Below, piece after piece: positions 21,030 to 31,600 of a DNA stretch of 39,411 bases; the first letter of the stretch is position 1; the number at the start of each line of letters is the position of its first letter. The position numbers were made by a program, and so were the translations under genes. Source of the stretch: Sphaeroforma sirkka (taxonomy: Eukaryota; Opisthokonta; Ichthyosporea; Ichthyophonida); assembly GCA_001586965.3 (NCBI GenBank), contig LUCW03001679.1, positions 1 to 39,411 of the forward strand. Reading direction: 5' to 3'. A model generated the notes under the pieces. The model ran no database searches. It worked only from the letters and a program-made list of their open reading frames with translations, and had not been told where the DNA came from.

Positions 21030-21490
21030 TGAGCTCGAGTGCTAACCGTTTATTCTCGCTCTGAGCTCGAGTGGCTGGTTTATACTCGGGAGCTAGAGTC
21101 GCTGCTTTTTTATACTCAAGAGCTCGAGAGGCTGGTTTATACTCGGGAGCTAGAGTTGCTGGTTTATACTCGGGAGCTAGAGTCGCTGCTTTTTTTATAC
21201 TCAAGAGCTCGAGAGGCTGGTTTATACTCGGGAGCTAGAGTTGCTGGTTTATACTCGGGAGCTAGAGTCGCTGCTTTTTTATACTCAAGAGCTCGAGAGG
21301 CTGGTTTATACTCGGGAGCTAGAGTTGCTGGTTTATACTCGGGAGCTAGAGTCGCTGCTTTTTTATACTCAAGAGCTCGAGAGGCTGGTTTATACTCGGG
21401 AGCTAGAGTCGCTGCTTTTATACTCAAGAGCTCGAGTGGCTGGTTTATACTCGGGAGCTAGAGTTGCTGGTTTATGCTCCAGAGCTTGAG
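21030..21490. repeat. Minisatellite in the 3' UTR of B(-), 27-30-bp units with higher-order pattern
   Basis: About sixteen units. Type 1 is GCTGGTTTATACTCGGGAGC then TAGAGT(T/C), 27 bp. Type 2 is GCTGCTTTTTTATACTCAAG then AGCTCGAGAG, about 30 bp. They alternate mostly as 1-1-2, making a higher-order unit of about 85 bp repeated four times. The T run in type 2 varies in length. Open frames through this array on both strands come from the repetition and are not called as genes. Confidence 0.92.
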
Positions 21491-21529
21491 CTCGATATCC
21501 GAGAACAAAGTTATATTGAAGATAAAGTA

Positions 21530-21740
21530 TTAGACTTGTGCACGTTGGCGCTTACGTGTCCGTGTCTGCGAAGCTTTGTGGTAGGCCGCGATATCGTTGG
21601 CATCATCAAAAGCTTCTGCTGTTTCCCACGTTGGTTCGCCTTCTCGCCATCTCACCAGGTATTCTAATTTCCCCGTCTCATCATTCGTACGATGTGTGAT
21701 AATATGGCGAAACTCCACCCCTCCTTCGGTCCATAAGTCT
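21530..21740 (-). pseudogene. Chromodomain at the end of pol, B(-)
   Basis: VEFRHIITHRTNDETGKLEY followed by LVRWREGEPTWETAEAFDDA is a clear chromodomain (V-x-x-I ... Y-L-V-R-W ... T-W-E). A basic tail follows (RTRKRQRAQV). In chromoviruses it binds modified histones and directs integration. It lies directly downstream of the integrase GPY/F module. Confidence 0.88.
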
Positions 21741-22790
21741 TCGTTAATTGGTGGGTCTGTGCGTCTATGCACTAAACGGAGGAGTTCCACCCGTACCGGT
21801 TTGGTCTTGAATTCTGGTGGGGCGGAACCATCCTTGTTCGCTAACTCGTAGCGTTGGCCGTGTCTAGCTTTGACTACATATGGTCCAAACAATGGCCGCA
21901 TAGCCTTCGTTGTTCGGCCTTCTGATCGTACCATGACCACATCTCCTTCGTCGAAATGTACCAAGTCGTGAGCATGCAGGCGGTCAAATGTCGTCGTAAG
22001 CTTGCCTGTATACTTCTTGGTAATGTGGTGGAGGGTCGGCAATATAGTGTCCTGTAACTGGTCTAATCGTTGTGCCCAGGTGTCATTCGTCATCGGCTGA
22101 GAATCCGGTAACTCGTCCGTGAAATCGGCGAACGGAACATGGCGGCGGCCAAAGTACACGCTAAACGGTGCACTCTTATGGCGACGGGATATCCGAAGGT
22201 TCTGGTATAGCATCGTAAACGGAAGGCGTTCGTCCCATCGAAGGGGAACTGCCTCACAGCATTGTCGAATAGAACGTGTAATCTCCTTGTGACGTCGTTC
22301 TGCCGCGCCCAGCACTTGGGGTCGATATGGTGGAGACACCTTATGTAGCATCCCCACTTCCTGGACCAGAAGCTCCACTAACTTGTTGGTGAACTCCTTC
22401 CCCATGTCTGTTTGGATTTTACGGGGAAACCATGTTCGCCAAAAAATCTCTATGAGTGTCTGTGTCGTGGTTTCCTTTGTCTTGTCCGGTGTGGCTCGAA
22501 GGATAGAATAGCCTGTGGCGATGTCTAAGACGTGAAGAATATAATTGTTCTTGCGTCTGACTCCAGTGGCATCGGGATGTAGTCCACTTGAATATGGTCC
22601 CACGGGTAGCGTGCATCGATGCTAATCATCGGGTGGAAACCTTTACGAAGTGTGTCCTGTCCCAAACATGTGCCACATTGCCGCTTAACTTCTGTGGCTA
22701 ACTCAAGTGCCCCTGGCCAAACGTGACCGTTCTGACGAAGTTGTTGGACTGTGTCCGCCGCCCCATGATGTCCTTGTTCGTGTTGCGCTT
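21740..22790 (-). pseudogene. Integrase part of pol, B(-)
   Basis: The HHCC zinc domain is visible in HEQGHHGAADTVQQL ... RQCGTC. The core shows WDHIQVDYIPMP (first Asp), HVLDIATGYS, QTDMGKEFTNKL (second Asp) and PPYRPQVLGAAERRHKEI (Glu). The C-terminal part holds EGDVVMVRSEGRTTKAMRP and LFGPYVVKARHGQRYEL, the GPY/F module. All parts are in the usual order. The region is broken in this copy. Confidence 0.9.
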
Positions 22791-23059
22791 GCGTGAGTTG
22801 CGTACGACGCTGTTTCTCCGCCGGACTCGCTTGTGCAAACGCCGGTTGACCCTCTGCATCTGCCAGTGCCACTGAGATTTCTCGCGCTGTGTCTAAGCAC
22901 ATGACATATTTTGTATGCTTTGGTTCTGCAAAACCAAGTCGCTGTGAAAACAGCGGGTCCAGTTTGAATCCATTGGGAGGACCCACCCGTGCTACTACGG
23001 TATGACCCCATGGTGTCTTCCCACATGCGTACTTAGCGTACTTGAGGAACGTGTGTGGT

Positions 23060-23400
23060 GTTCGTGGTACCAGCACCGGTTCTGTCTGCAATAACTGCTT
23101 GAACAGGTCGAACCATGGTGCTCTTGGTACCCATGGTAGACATGCACTGTGGCCCGTGCGCCGTCGGCTCGTATCTTGCGTAACATCCTGTGTATCTGTC
23201 CCCAAGGCGGGTTCATCCATCCATCGACTATCGACCAGTCGTGGGCAAACGCTCCTTCCCCATCATCCTTCGTCCAGAACCGAGGAAGCTGAGCGTTGGT
23301 TGGGTCCGCAAATACATCTATGTCATTCGGTCCAAAGTGTTGTTGCGCTTGTTCAAAGTAACTAGGGAATAACTGCCAGCCGTCGGTATACATTATTTCG
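23060..23400 (-). pseudogene. NPPW methyltransferase-like domain between RNase H and integrase, B(-)
   Basis: After RNase H the sequence reads YTDGWQLFPSYFEQAQQHFG, then NDIDVFADPTNAQLPRFW, GAFAHDWSIVDGWMNPPWGQ and IHRMLRKI. The D-V-F-A, A-F-x-x-D-W and N-P-P-W motifs, in this spacing, resemble the Dam-like segment behind RNase H in DIRS elements. They parallel family A's domain (VDMFA, GDAF, NPPC). NPPW is the form used as the catalytic motif IV of N6-adenine methyltransferases. Activity cannot be inferred from the motif alone. Confidence 0.62.
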
Positions 23401-23429
23401 AGTTCGTCCTGCTCCGCTGTCCCCTCGTG

Positions 23430-23830
23430 TACTCTACTTAACATGTCCGGGAGCACATTTGACTCTCCTGGTATATGCGATATGGTAAAGTTGAATGGCG
23501 CGATGATATGATGCCATCTCTGAAGCATCGGATTAAGCTTGAGCTGTGTGTTCATATATACAAGGGCCTTGTGGTCCGTGAAGACCGCAAACCGTTGCCC
23601 ATCCAAGTATTCCCTGAAATGTGTCAGTCCATATACCAATGCCAGTAACTCCTTCATAGGTGTGGCGTAGTTCTGTTGCGCATGGTTCAGAGTCTTACTA
23701 AAGAACATTAAGTAATGTTTCTTACCGTTGACCCATTGGAATAGCGCTCCCCTAAACCGTAATCGCTAGCGTCGGTTTCCAAGTTTAGAGGAATGCCGTC
23801 GACCGGAAAGTGTAACGCCACAGCATTCAC
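23430..23830 (-). pseudogene. RNase H part of pol, B(-)
   Basis: Blocks: IPLNLETDASDYGLG (TDAS), FFSKTLNHAQQNYATPMKEL (Glu in KEL), FAVFTDHKALVYM (third Asp), and HIPGESNVLPDMLSRV closing the domain. Typical of Ty3/gypsy. Confidence 0.88.
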
Positions 23831-23899
23831 CACTGCGTCTTTCATTGCCTGCCACGCCTGTGCATGTCTCTCCTCCCAACGATCACCTATCAACTCCTT

Positions 23900-24655
23900 T
23901 GGTTTGAGTTTGCAAAATTCGCGCAAGGGTGCAACCGTGTTCGCGAAATTAGGCAGATGTTCGTGGAGGTAATTTGCTAAACCCAACGCCGAGGCTATAT
24001 CTTTGTATCGTTGTGGTGTGGGCCAGTCGATCAGCTTGGCCTGCTTTTCATGGTCAATGTCAATGCCTTGTGCCGATACTTTCTTCCCTAGGATCATGAC
24101 TTCGGAGATAGCGAAGTGGCACTTGGCAGGGTTAAGCTTAAAACTGTGGTATGTTAAGCGTTGTATCACCTTCTGCACCGTCCTAACGTGTTCGTCATAA
24201 CCGTCACTGGCGATAACTATGTCATCGATATAGTGGTGAACCGGTAAGCCATCAAGTATTGTACTCAAGGTACGTTGAAACTGCTGCGTGAGTACATGAA
24301 GACCGAACGGTGCTGATGTGAACGAGTACTGATAACGTTCGTGTGTAAAACTAAATAAGTATTGTGAGTCTGGATGGATGGGCAGCCTGTGGTATGCAGC
24401 CGATATGTCCAGCGTCGTGTAGTACTTCTTACTCTTGAGGCGAGATATGAGTTCGTTGACCTTGGGGATCAGGAACTGGTCACCAGGAATAAGCGCGTTA
24501 ACGGCACGCATGTCTAAACACACGCGTACCTTCTTGACGTTGCCTTCCGCATCGAATGTCGGTACCGCAAGGAGAGGAAGATTAACAGTCGTTGGTGTCG
24601 TTCGTTTCGTGATCACCAAATCCGTCAACCACTTCTTCACTTGTTCATCCACATA
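23900..24655 (-). pseudogene. Reverse transcriptase part of pol, B(-)
   Basis: Blocks: KVRVCLDMRAVNALIPGDQF, YYTTLDISAAYHRLPIHP (first catalytic Asp), FTSAPFGLHVLTQQFQRTL, HHYIDDIVIASDGYDEH (YIDD, second and third Asp), FKLNPAKCHFAISEVMILG and KKVSAQGIDID. They lie in one long open stretch with protease upstream and RNase H downstream. Confidence 0.93.
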
Positions 24656-24899
24656 GGGGAGCCATCGATCGGATACGAAGTTACGCGCCGATCGCCGCAT
24701 CTGCAACGCTTGTTCATGGGTTACTGGGATGGTTACCTCACTCCCTTCCAGACGACAGCGCGCGTTGTCGGCAATTTTCGCATTGGCTTCCAAATCCTGT
24801 GCCAACCGTTGGCGTACATCGACGGGTTCCGTCGTGTTAGGTGCCTGTCGGCGTGGTATGGGTTCGAGGAGCTCTTCTAGTTCTGTGGGGTCTATTGGT

Positions 24900-25327
24900 G
24901 CAAGTGGCGATTGGATACCGCCTATGTATAGGCCCAAGCCTTTCAACATATCTTGCCCCACTATAACATCTATACCCGTCGGCAAGTTCATCAATTCTAA
25001 TGAACCGTCGATAATTCTGGTACCGTACCTTATAGGTACCACTTCCGTCGTCCCCAGTCGAGGAGTTCGCACCGCCTTGTCAGCTAAATATATAAATGAC
25101 CCAGGTGGTGCCGGAGTTATTGGTCGGCCAAGGAGGTCTGCGGATGTCTGTGAGATACAACTTCTATTTGCTCCCGTGTCTATCAAGGCTTTGAACGTAC
25201 GTCCGTTGATTTGTACTTGAATATAGACTCGGTTGTCTGACGTCAGCAATGGGTCTTGTATTGCCATCACTGCTCCAATCGTGGTAACAAATATGAAGCT
25301 CCTATCCGACTCAGACACCCTCACCTC
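24900..25327 (-). pseudogene. Protease part of pol, B(-)
   Basis: Contains FKALIDTGANRSCIS and GIDVIVGQDMLKGLG, as in B(+). It shares the frame of gag with one UGA between, a layout found in both B copies. Confidence 0.88.
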
Positions 25328-27036
25328 TCATGCATGATCGGCTACCGACTCCCACATGTCATAGGTGTGGTTTGGTGGTGACGTCATGTGCTCGAAGTCT
25401 TCGTAAAGGATCGTGTTGATATGAATCTCTGTAGCTTCCGATGGTGGAGCCAAGTCTTCGTCCTGTGTAATCGCATTCACCTGTACTTGAGGCGTCGGAC
25501 GTATTGTAACTACGTCTCTAGTCTGGGATGTATTCTGCCCCTGTCCTGCGGTTGACGTTGTGGACGGTCTGTGTACCGATTGTACGTCCCTCAAAGGACG
25601 GTTGTTGTCGTATAGCCTTGCCCGACCCTCTGCGCTCACCGCTTGCGACGCCCTGAAATGGTGACACCGTGGGATGTGCCTACCACCTGGTGGCGCCTGT
25701 GCCTGGCACCCCGCACAAGTCGTTGGTACCGTAGGTTGGGGCCGTTGAGTCCAATTCTGCGTTTGTCGTCTACTCGTCTGTAGGTTGGGGCGGCTATTGG
25801 TGTGGTCGCGACTTCCATTGGTCGTCGGGCCCTCGCGGTTGTTGCGACCCTGGAAACGTGCTGCCGTACGTTGCTGTGCATCCTGAATGTCAGGGCTCAA
25901 CAGCTGTATAAGCTCGTGTGTCTCCATCAGTTGCCATTTGGGATGCAACTGTAGAGTACGTTCATACGTACGGCCGTTGAGAGCTTCTTCTAACAGTTGT
26001 ACAATGCAGTGGTTCACTAAATTCTGTTGGAAGTCGGCATCTGTCTGGCACCGTTCACGTGCCCTCCTGTGGTTCTCCATGAGCTGTGTCATTTGTTCCA
26101 TAAGAGGAGTGTGCATGTTCCGACTTTGGCCCTTGGCTAACTTGCGAAACGCGGGATCGACAGTGGCTTGTGTTTCGTGCGAACAGATCTGTTCGATCTG
26201 TAGTTGAGGTGTGCATGTCTTCAACCGTTCAGAGTTGTCGCGGATGTAGTCCAGCGTTGACTTTTCCGCCTTGAAGTAAGATAGTACCTTATGAAACCAT
26301 GTAAGGTTCCAACTCTCGTCCAGCCCTGCGATTTGTGCGTTCTTGAACGCCTCGAGGAGACCCCTCTTGTGTCCCGTTCCATGATATCATGTAGGTAGTA
26401 TCTGTTCGACGGCCAATCAGGCCACGTACGTGGTGAAGGTACGGGACGCTTCTCTACCGGTCGGGACTCTAATGTAGCTCGAAGTGTCTCAATCACGCCC
26501 CGAAGAGCTTCAGCTCGAGTCGTGTTATTCTCCTCGATTGCTTGGCATAGCTCGTCACTTAACTGTAGTATCCGTGCGTGTAGCGCCTGTCGCCTTTTCT
26601 CGATACTAGCCGGTGTGGGCGGAGGCACTGTTGTCTCCTTCTCTTGTCGTTTATGTGTCTGTACATATTCACTGGGCGCTTCTTTCTCGCCCCACTGACG
26701 TTGCTGTTGTTGGCGCAGGTTCGTACTTAATCGGTCCTGTCTATTCTTCACCGCCTGCTTACCTTGAGGATTCTGTCTGGCTAATACTTGTTCATGTGCG
26801 AACTCTTGAAAAGTTGGTGTGTTCTCACTGGCAGACAGAGTATCATCCTCCTCGGTTGAACTGTCCTCTGACCCTGGTGATTTGTACCCAAGTCCATAAA
26901 ACGGACGCTCACAGCCTTGAATTCGGAAGGTAGGGTTGTCTTCGTCCTCTGATACTGCCTGTACCCGTTCGTGTGCGTCAGAAGAACTCTCCTTAGCGGC
27001 CGGCCCTATTGTAGTTCGTGTTATGTGCGCCCCCAC
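25328..27036 (-). pseudogene. gag region of B(-)
   Basis: Corresponds to the B(+) gag with nearly identical sequence where they overlap, including the capsid-like part and the Cys/His cluster TCAGCQAQAPPGGRHIPRCH. It is broken in this copy. Amino-acid differences from B(+) are few and scattered, consistent with recent common origin. Confidence 0.8.
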
Positions 27037-27699
27037 CCTTATATGCTCCTAATAACTCACAGGTGCTTACTTGTGTCTCTGTATGCTTCCTAATATCCCA
27101 TTCTGAAAACTTTTGTAAAATAATCTAGTATGCCGCTGATTCTTTTGCGTCATCGTACTAACCGAGTCGGTACTAACCATGTACATATCTCCCATCTCTA
27201 TTACCCTACTGTGGATCCTAAAGAACTTTCTTCTAACAACTTCTTAAATACAATTTAAGCTCATTAGCTTGCAATACGATTTGTACTTGTCTCACACTGA
27301 AAACAACCTTCCTACCTGTACTCACACATGACTACTTATCTGTGGATTCTGACTGATTGTCTGATTTCGTCATTTGATCGTCGTGAGACTTTCCTTGTTG
27401 ACCCTGGTTAATGTTCTGCTTGATTGGAATGTTCGCTCTTCGGGTTCACTCGTATTAGTAGATTCTTTCTTCATCCTCGTCGTCCACACGTCGTTAATCC
27501 AATCTAAATCGTTCAATTCAATCTCAAATCGTTCGGATAATCTAAATCGTTCAATTTGATGCGACATTCTCTGTTCGCATTGTCTTTCAATTGTTATACT
27601 TATAACAAAAAAAATATGTGCCAGCTACTGACTAATTCATATTCTGTAGCTTTCTCTGTAATTACTAATAAACTAACAACTTCTATGGTAAGTTAAAAA
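27037..27699 (-). promoter_or_regulatory. Leader of B(-)
   Basis: Matches the first part of the B(+) leader, including the repeated AATCTAAATCGTTC motif at 27500-27555 and the 14-nt LTR complement (27659-27672 pairing with 27766-27779). No tRNA-type primer site adjoins the LTR here either. Confidence 0.6.
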
Positions 27700-27944
27700 T
27701 GTAGTAAGTATACGCGAGATAACTGTATCTCAACGTTCTCCTCCTCAGGGAGGGGACGTTGTTCATTTATTAGTAATTATAAACAGTAATCCTAAAATGA
27801 CTGACTCTTAAATGAGTCATTAGTCATGTGCTGTAAAACCAGCAAAACCTAAAACCCAGTTTATCAGATTATTCTGATAAACTGTAAAACTTGTAATAAA
27901 CCTAAAATAATCAAATAAATATAAGTACTTGTATTCTGACCACA
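27700..27944 (-). repeat. 5' LTR of B(-), 245 bp
   Basis: On the plus strand it runs TGTAGTAAGTATACG to GTATTCTGACCACA, with the same four hairpins as the other family B LTRs. It ends directly against LINE coding sequence. Confidence 0.93.
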
Positions 27945-28050
27945 GCCATACGCCCCGACGATGTAATGGAGGCAATACTACGCTATCCCAATAAGGGACC
28001 TGGCCCCGACGGAATCCACATCCTTCTCCTGAAGGCCGCAGTAGAGCGCT
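27945..28050 (+). pseudogene. LINE (non-LTR) reverse transcriptase fragment, left half
   Basis: The plus strand encodes AIRPDDVMEAILRYPNKGPG, PDGIHILLLKAAVER. G-P-G-P-D-G-I followed by a helix with L-L-K is the hallmark of the start of the reverse transcriptase in non-LTR elements (commonly K-A-P-G-P-D-G-I). It is bounded at left by the family B LTR and at right by the family A array, so both LTR elements lie in or against this LINE. CGCT at 28047-28050 is the left target-site duplication of the array. The LINE clade cannot be set from so short a piece. Confidence 0.78.
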
Positions 28051-28647
28051 TGTATAAATACGGCCTCCGGTCAGTCTAAAATATCAAGATCAATTGAGAT
28101 AATACATTGGTTTTATTTGTAATTTAAATAATTTAGTACAAGCTCTTTTTCCAATATTTCCAAAGTGTTCTAAATTCACTTTGATGGCTCCAATAGCCTG
28201 AGTATTTGGTATGACTCATCTACTTGGACCTATTTGAGACATTAGTAGATGTAGGATATTATAAACTAAATTTTATAATCTCCGAACTACTACTTATTGA
28301 TTTTGGTCCTCCCGCCAATCTCCAAAATCCAATAAGTCTTTTTCTTTTTTTTTTAACTTTTCTTCAGATGGAACTTTATTTATATCAGCTAATGTATTAA
28401 CGTGACTTACGTTATTATGTCTATTTACAAATTAGGCAAGTGGTCATGAACATTTAGTACTTCTAGTGAAAATTATTCAATAAAGAACAGCTAGAGGTAC
28501 GCCCTGTGTGATCGAGGATATTTAGGCTCTTAACAAGAGGCAGTCCCGATCATTCTTACACAAGCTACCACTGCTAAATCCTAACTGACTAAATTGTATT
28601 TTAGTTTAATATAGTTTGAAACCTAGTAATTTCCATCGAAGTTTACA
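28051..28647 (+). repeat. Left LTR of the A2-A3 array
   Basis: 597 bp, TGTATAAATACGG to CGAAGTTTACA, long form. AATAAA lies in TTCAATAAAGAAC. It differs from the other two array LTRs in its first bases (TGTATAAATACGG versus TGTAGAAATATGG). Confidence 0.93.
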
Positions 28648-31600
28648 TATTTTTCAGTTATTTAGTAGTTACAGTAGTGTACTGCTTCTAGACTGTCTGA
28701 CATCGATTTACTATCCAGCAAATACTATGGCTAAGGGTACTTCTAAAGGCAAGGGAGCCGCTAGCTCTAAGCCTGCTAAGCCTGCCGAGGTTCCTGAGGT
28801 CCCTGTGGAAACACCTAGCCTGTCTGGAGTTGAGCCTGCCGAGGAAACTGTTGGGGAAGCCAATTCTTGGTACAGAGGATTATTCTGAGGATGACTCGTC
28901 GGATCCTAAAGCTTTGGAAGAAGAGGTATCTACTACCGCGGAAAGGCTCGCCAGCGTCCGTGTATCACCTAGGAGTGAAGCTCAGGACCCCAGCTTGCCC
29001 CCCCCTGACCACGTGCCGTTAAATATTGGGGATAAACGTCGAAAGGCTGGAAAATTCGTGGATACGAATGTGGGGGGCATTATAACTCCACATCTAAAGG
29101 ACACTCCAGCACAAATCCGGGTGAAAAGGAAGTATTGGACCTGTCCGAAAATTTCGGTTTCGCCATCGATGGAGAAGCCATTCCATTCAGCTCAAATCTT
29201 GGGGCCGAAGCTGAGGACGCCATAACTCGCCAACGAGTGGTTGTATCCTCTCAATCTCGACGCCAATTGAACCGCACTGAAGCGCTCTCGAAGGAGCTAG
29301 CGGCAGCAGCAGTTGTGGATCCCTCTATCGTGTCCCACTTGGCTGATATTCTTCCTATACCGAAGAAGAAAAAAAAAAATCGGGCCGAGTTTCGAACCCG
29401 AGACCTACTGGTTTACCAGCCAGTATGTTTACCACTAAGCCAGTTACCATTGGCGAGAAAAAATATTTCAAAATTTAATCTCTATAGCTCTGATGCTATC
29501 ATTGACCATCCTCTTGACAAACCTAACCCTGTCAGAGGATATGATCGTATGGAACTCGATGAGGCTTACCATCCTCGTAATATCGACCCTCATTTGCCAA
29601 CTAACCCTGGTAATCACGATTTTGGCAATCGCTACACCAGTACCTCGTTAGAGAGTTCCCGCTCTAATCCTGAGGATGAGGAAGTGAGAACCAGACATAC
29701 TCGTCTCAGGCTATTACGCTCTGGTATGCAAGTCCTTGAGGACCGTCTATTGAATGACTCTGACCTTTGACGATAGGAAAGCGGATAACATTCGCTATCT
29801 AATCGATAACAAGAGAAAGGAAATAGACACCATCTTGGCACTAGCAGCCCGTAGCACTGAGCATGAGCCTCGTGAACACTTAGAACCAAGCTTTATAAAG
29901 CAGCTAGGTAACGCGCAGGCTGAGGTCGATTTCTCTACTAATGAGAGTACAGTGGAGACACTGAAGGCCTTCGACCAACTTAAGGAGTCTGCCAGCCTTA
30001 AGGATAAGCAGATGATGAATGCCTTTATTCATTTCTGCTTGCGAGTCAGGTGAATGGCGAACTATCTTGAAGGCCCATGAGCCCAACTGGAAAGCCCTAC
30101 CCTGGCACCAGTTGCGTGATAATATACTTAACACCCTTTTGAAGATGCACGTGACCGTGAACTTCTAGAGTCTCGCAAGTTCTTTGCAAACGATACTACT
30201 ATTCGAGGTGCTCTAGCTCATATGACACATATGAATACTCGGATGGGTGGTCGTACCTATACTGGCGAATATTTATTAATTTGTCAGATGATGGAGACTC
30301 TGGGAGCTAACCTCTTTAAGAAAGTCAATGATGACATCATCGCTAATGGTGATTTGCGATCTATGCCTTTGTCTGTCTTTGAGAAGATAGTTCACAAGCA
30401 TACCAATCCCTCTACTAGAGTACTTAGTACCACGAGCTACACCCAGCCCACTAAGCGTAACGCAGTAGAGACTAACACTGCGCGTAGTACTAAGAAACCT
30501 CGCACTACTACTGGAGGGGTACTGGCTCTACTTCTACCGAACCGAAAGGTGAAAAGAAGGTGAGAGCGCCTTGCAAGAAGTGTGGTTACAACCTCACAAA
30601 ACGTAATGGCAGTGGAATGGTAGACACGACCCTGTTAAGTGTGCACCAGGCAAGCCAGATTTTGGACACTATATGAAAGAGTGTGCTACTTGCAAGGGTA
30701 CTAACGGTTGGCACAAAGAGGATTGCAAGGACTTACCGGACGTCCAAGTTAAGCACTGACAGTACCATATGTGTACACTAGAGCAAGATTATGAGAAAAT
30801 GTTCAATAAAATCCATACCAAAGGAGATAAACGTATCTTTCAAACAGGTTTCGTAAATGGAGAAAAAGTTATGGCACTATTTGATCCAGGGGCTGAAGTC
30901 TCTGCTATCTCACGCCGATTAGCCTACGCTACAGATATGGCTGTCCATAACGAAGCAACTGATTTAATCTTGGGAAATGGTAAAATTACTACTTGCGAAC
31001 AAGCCATTGACTATGCACACATATTGTTGTCAGATAGAAGAGAAGTGAAGACTCACCTAATCGTTACTGACATGTCTCAGAAATACGATTTAATTATGGG
31101 TATGACTGATCTTCTCAGTTTAGGTATAACACTCACTGGTCTGCCTAATGGGCTAGACCCGAATAAAGATCAGTCAGATGATAATATGTTAAAGATACCT
31201 ATACCTCCGGAAGGTGAAGCAAAGGATATGATTCCGCACTTCACCGATATAATTATAGACTTAATTATACAAAACAGGAAGATTGCAATAGCTGACTGGT
31301 GTATGTTTAAGTTCTCGAATGGGTACGTTAGACTTGACTTAACAAACGTCGACTTCTCTAAGTTAAAGTGTCCTTCACATAACTACGTGAGTTGGAGACA
31401 CAAAGACGTTGTCAAAACCCAAATCGAAGATTGGTTAAAACAGGGTCTAATTGAAATCAATTATGATGCAACCCCAGTTAACTTAGCTCTCTTAGCGGTC
31501 GATCAATATAAATCTGATGGAACGTTTAGTAAAACAGATCGAGCGGTAGGTGGAGTGCTTTACCAAACGATAAATGGTAAACCGCGCTACATACAATTCT

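Larger units (their letters stand above)
20270..27944 (-). mobile_element. Family B Ty3/gypsy chromovirus, end-to-end copy in - orientation (broken)
   Basis: About 7.7 kb with both LTRs. In its own direction it runs 5' LTR, leader, gag, protease, reverse transcriptase, RNase H, NPPW domain, integrase, GPY/F module, chromodomain, a repeat-rich 3' untranslated region, polypurine tract and 3' LTR. The clear chromodomain and YIDD motif place it among chromovirus-type Ty3/gypsy elements. It has roughly five breaks, so it is a fossil, but the near-identical LTRs (245 and 248 bp) and long open frames show it is young. The flanking bases (TTGG and GCCA) do not form a target-site duplication. One end abuts B(+), the other a LINE. 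Confidence 0.93.

Noticed and set aside
21039-21489. Repeat-protein-like frames (LYTRELE / LAPEYKPA units) on both strands
   Set aside because: They arise from the 27-30-bp minisatellite, are open in several frames at once, and lie in the non-coding 3' region of element B(-).
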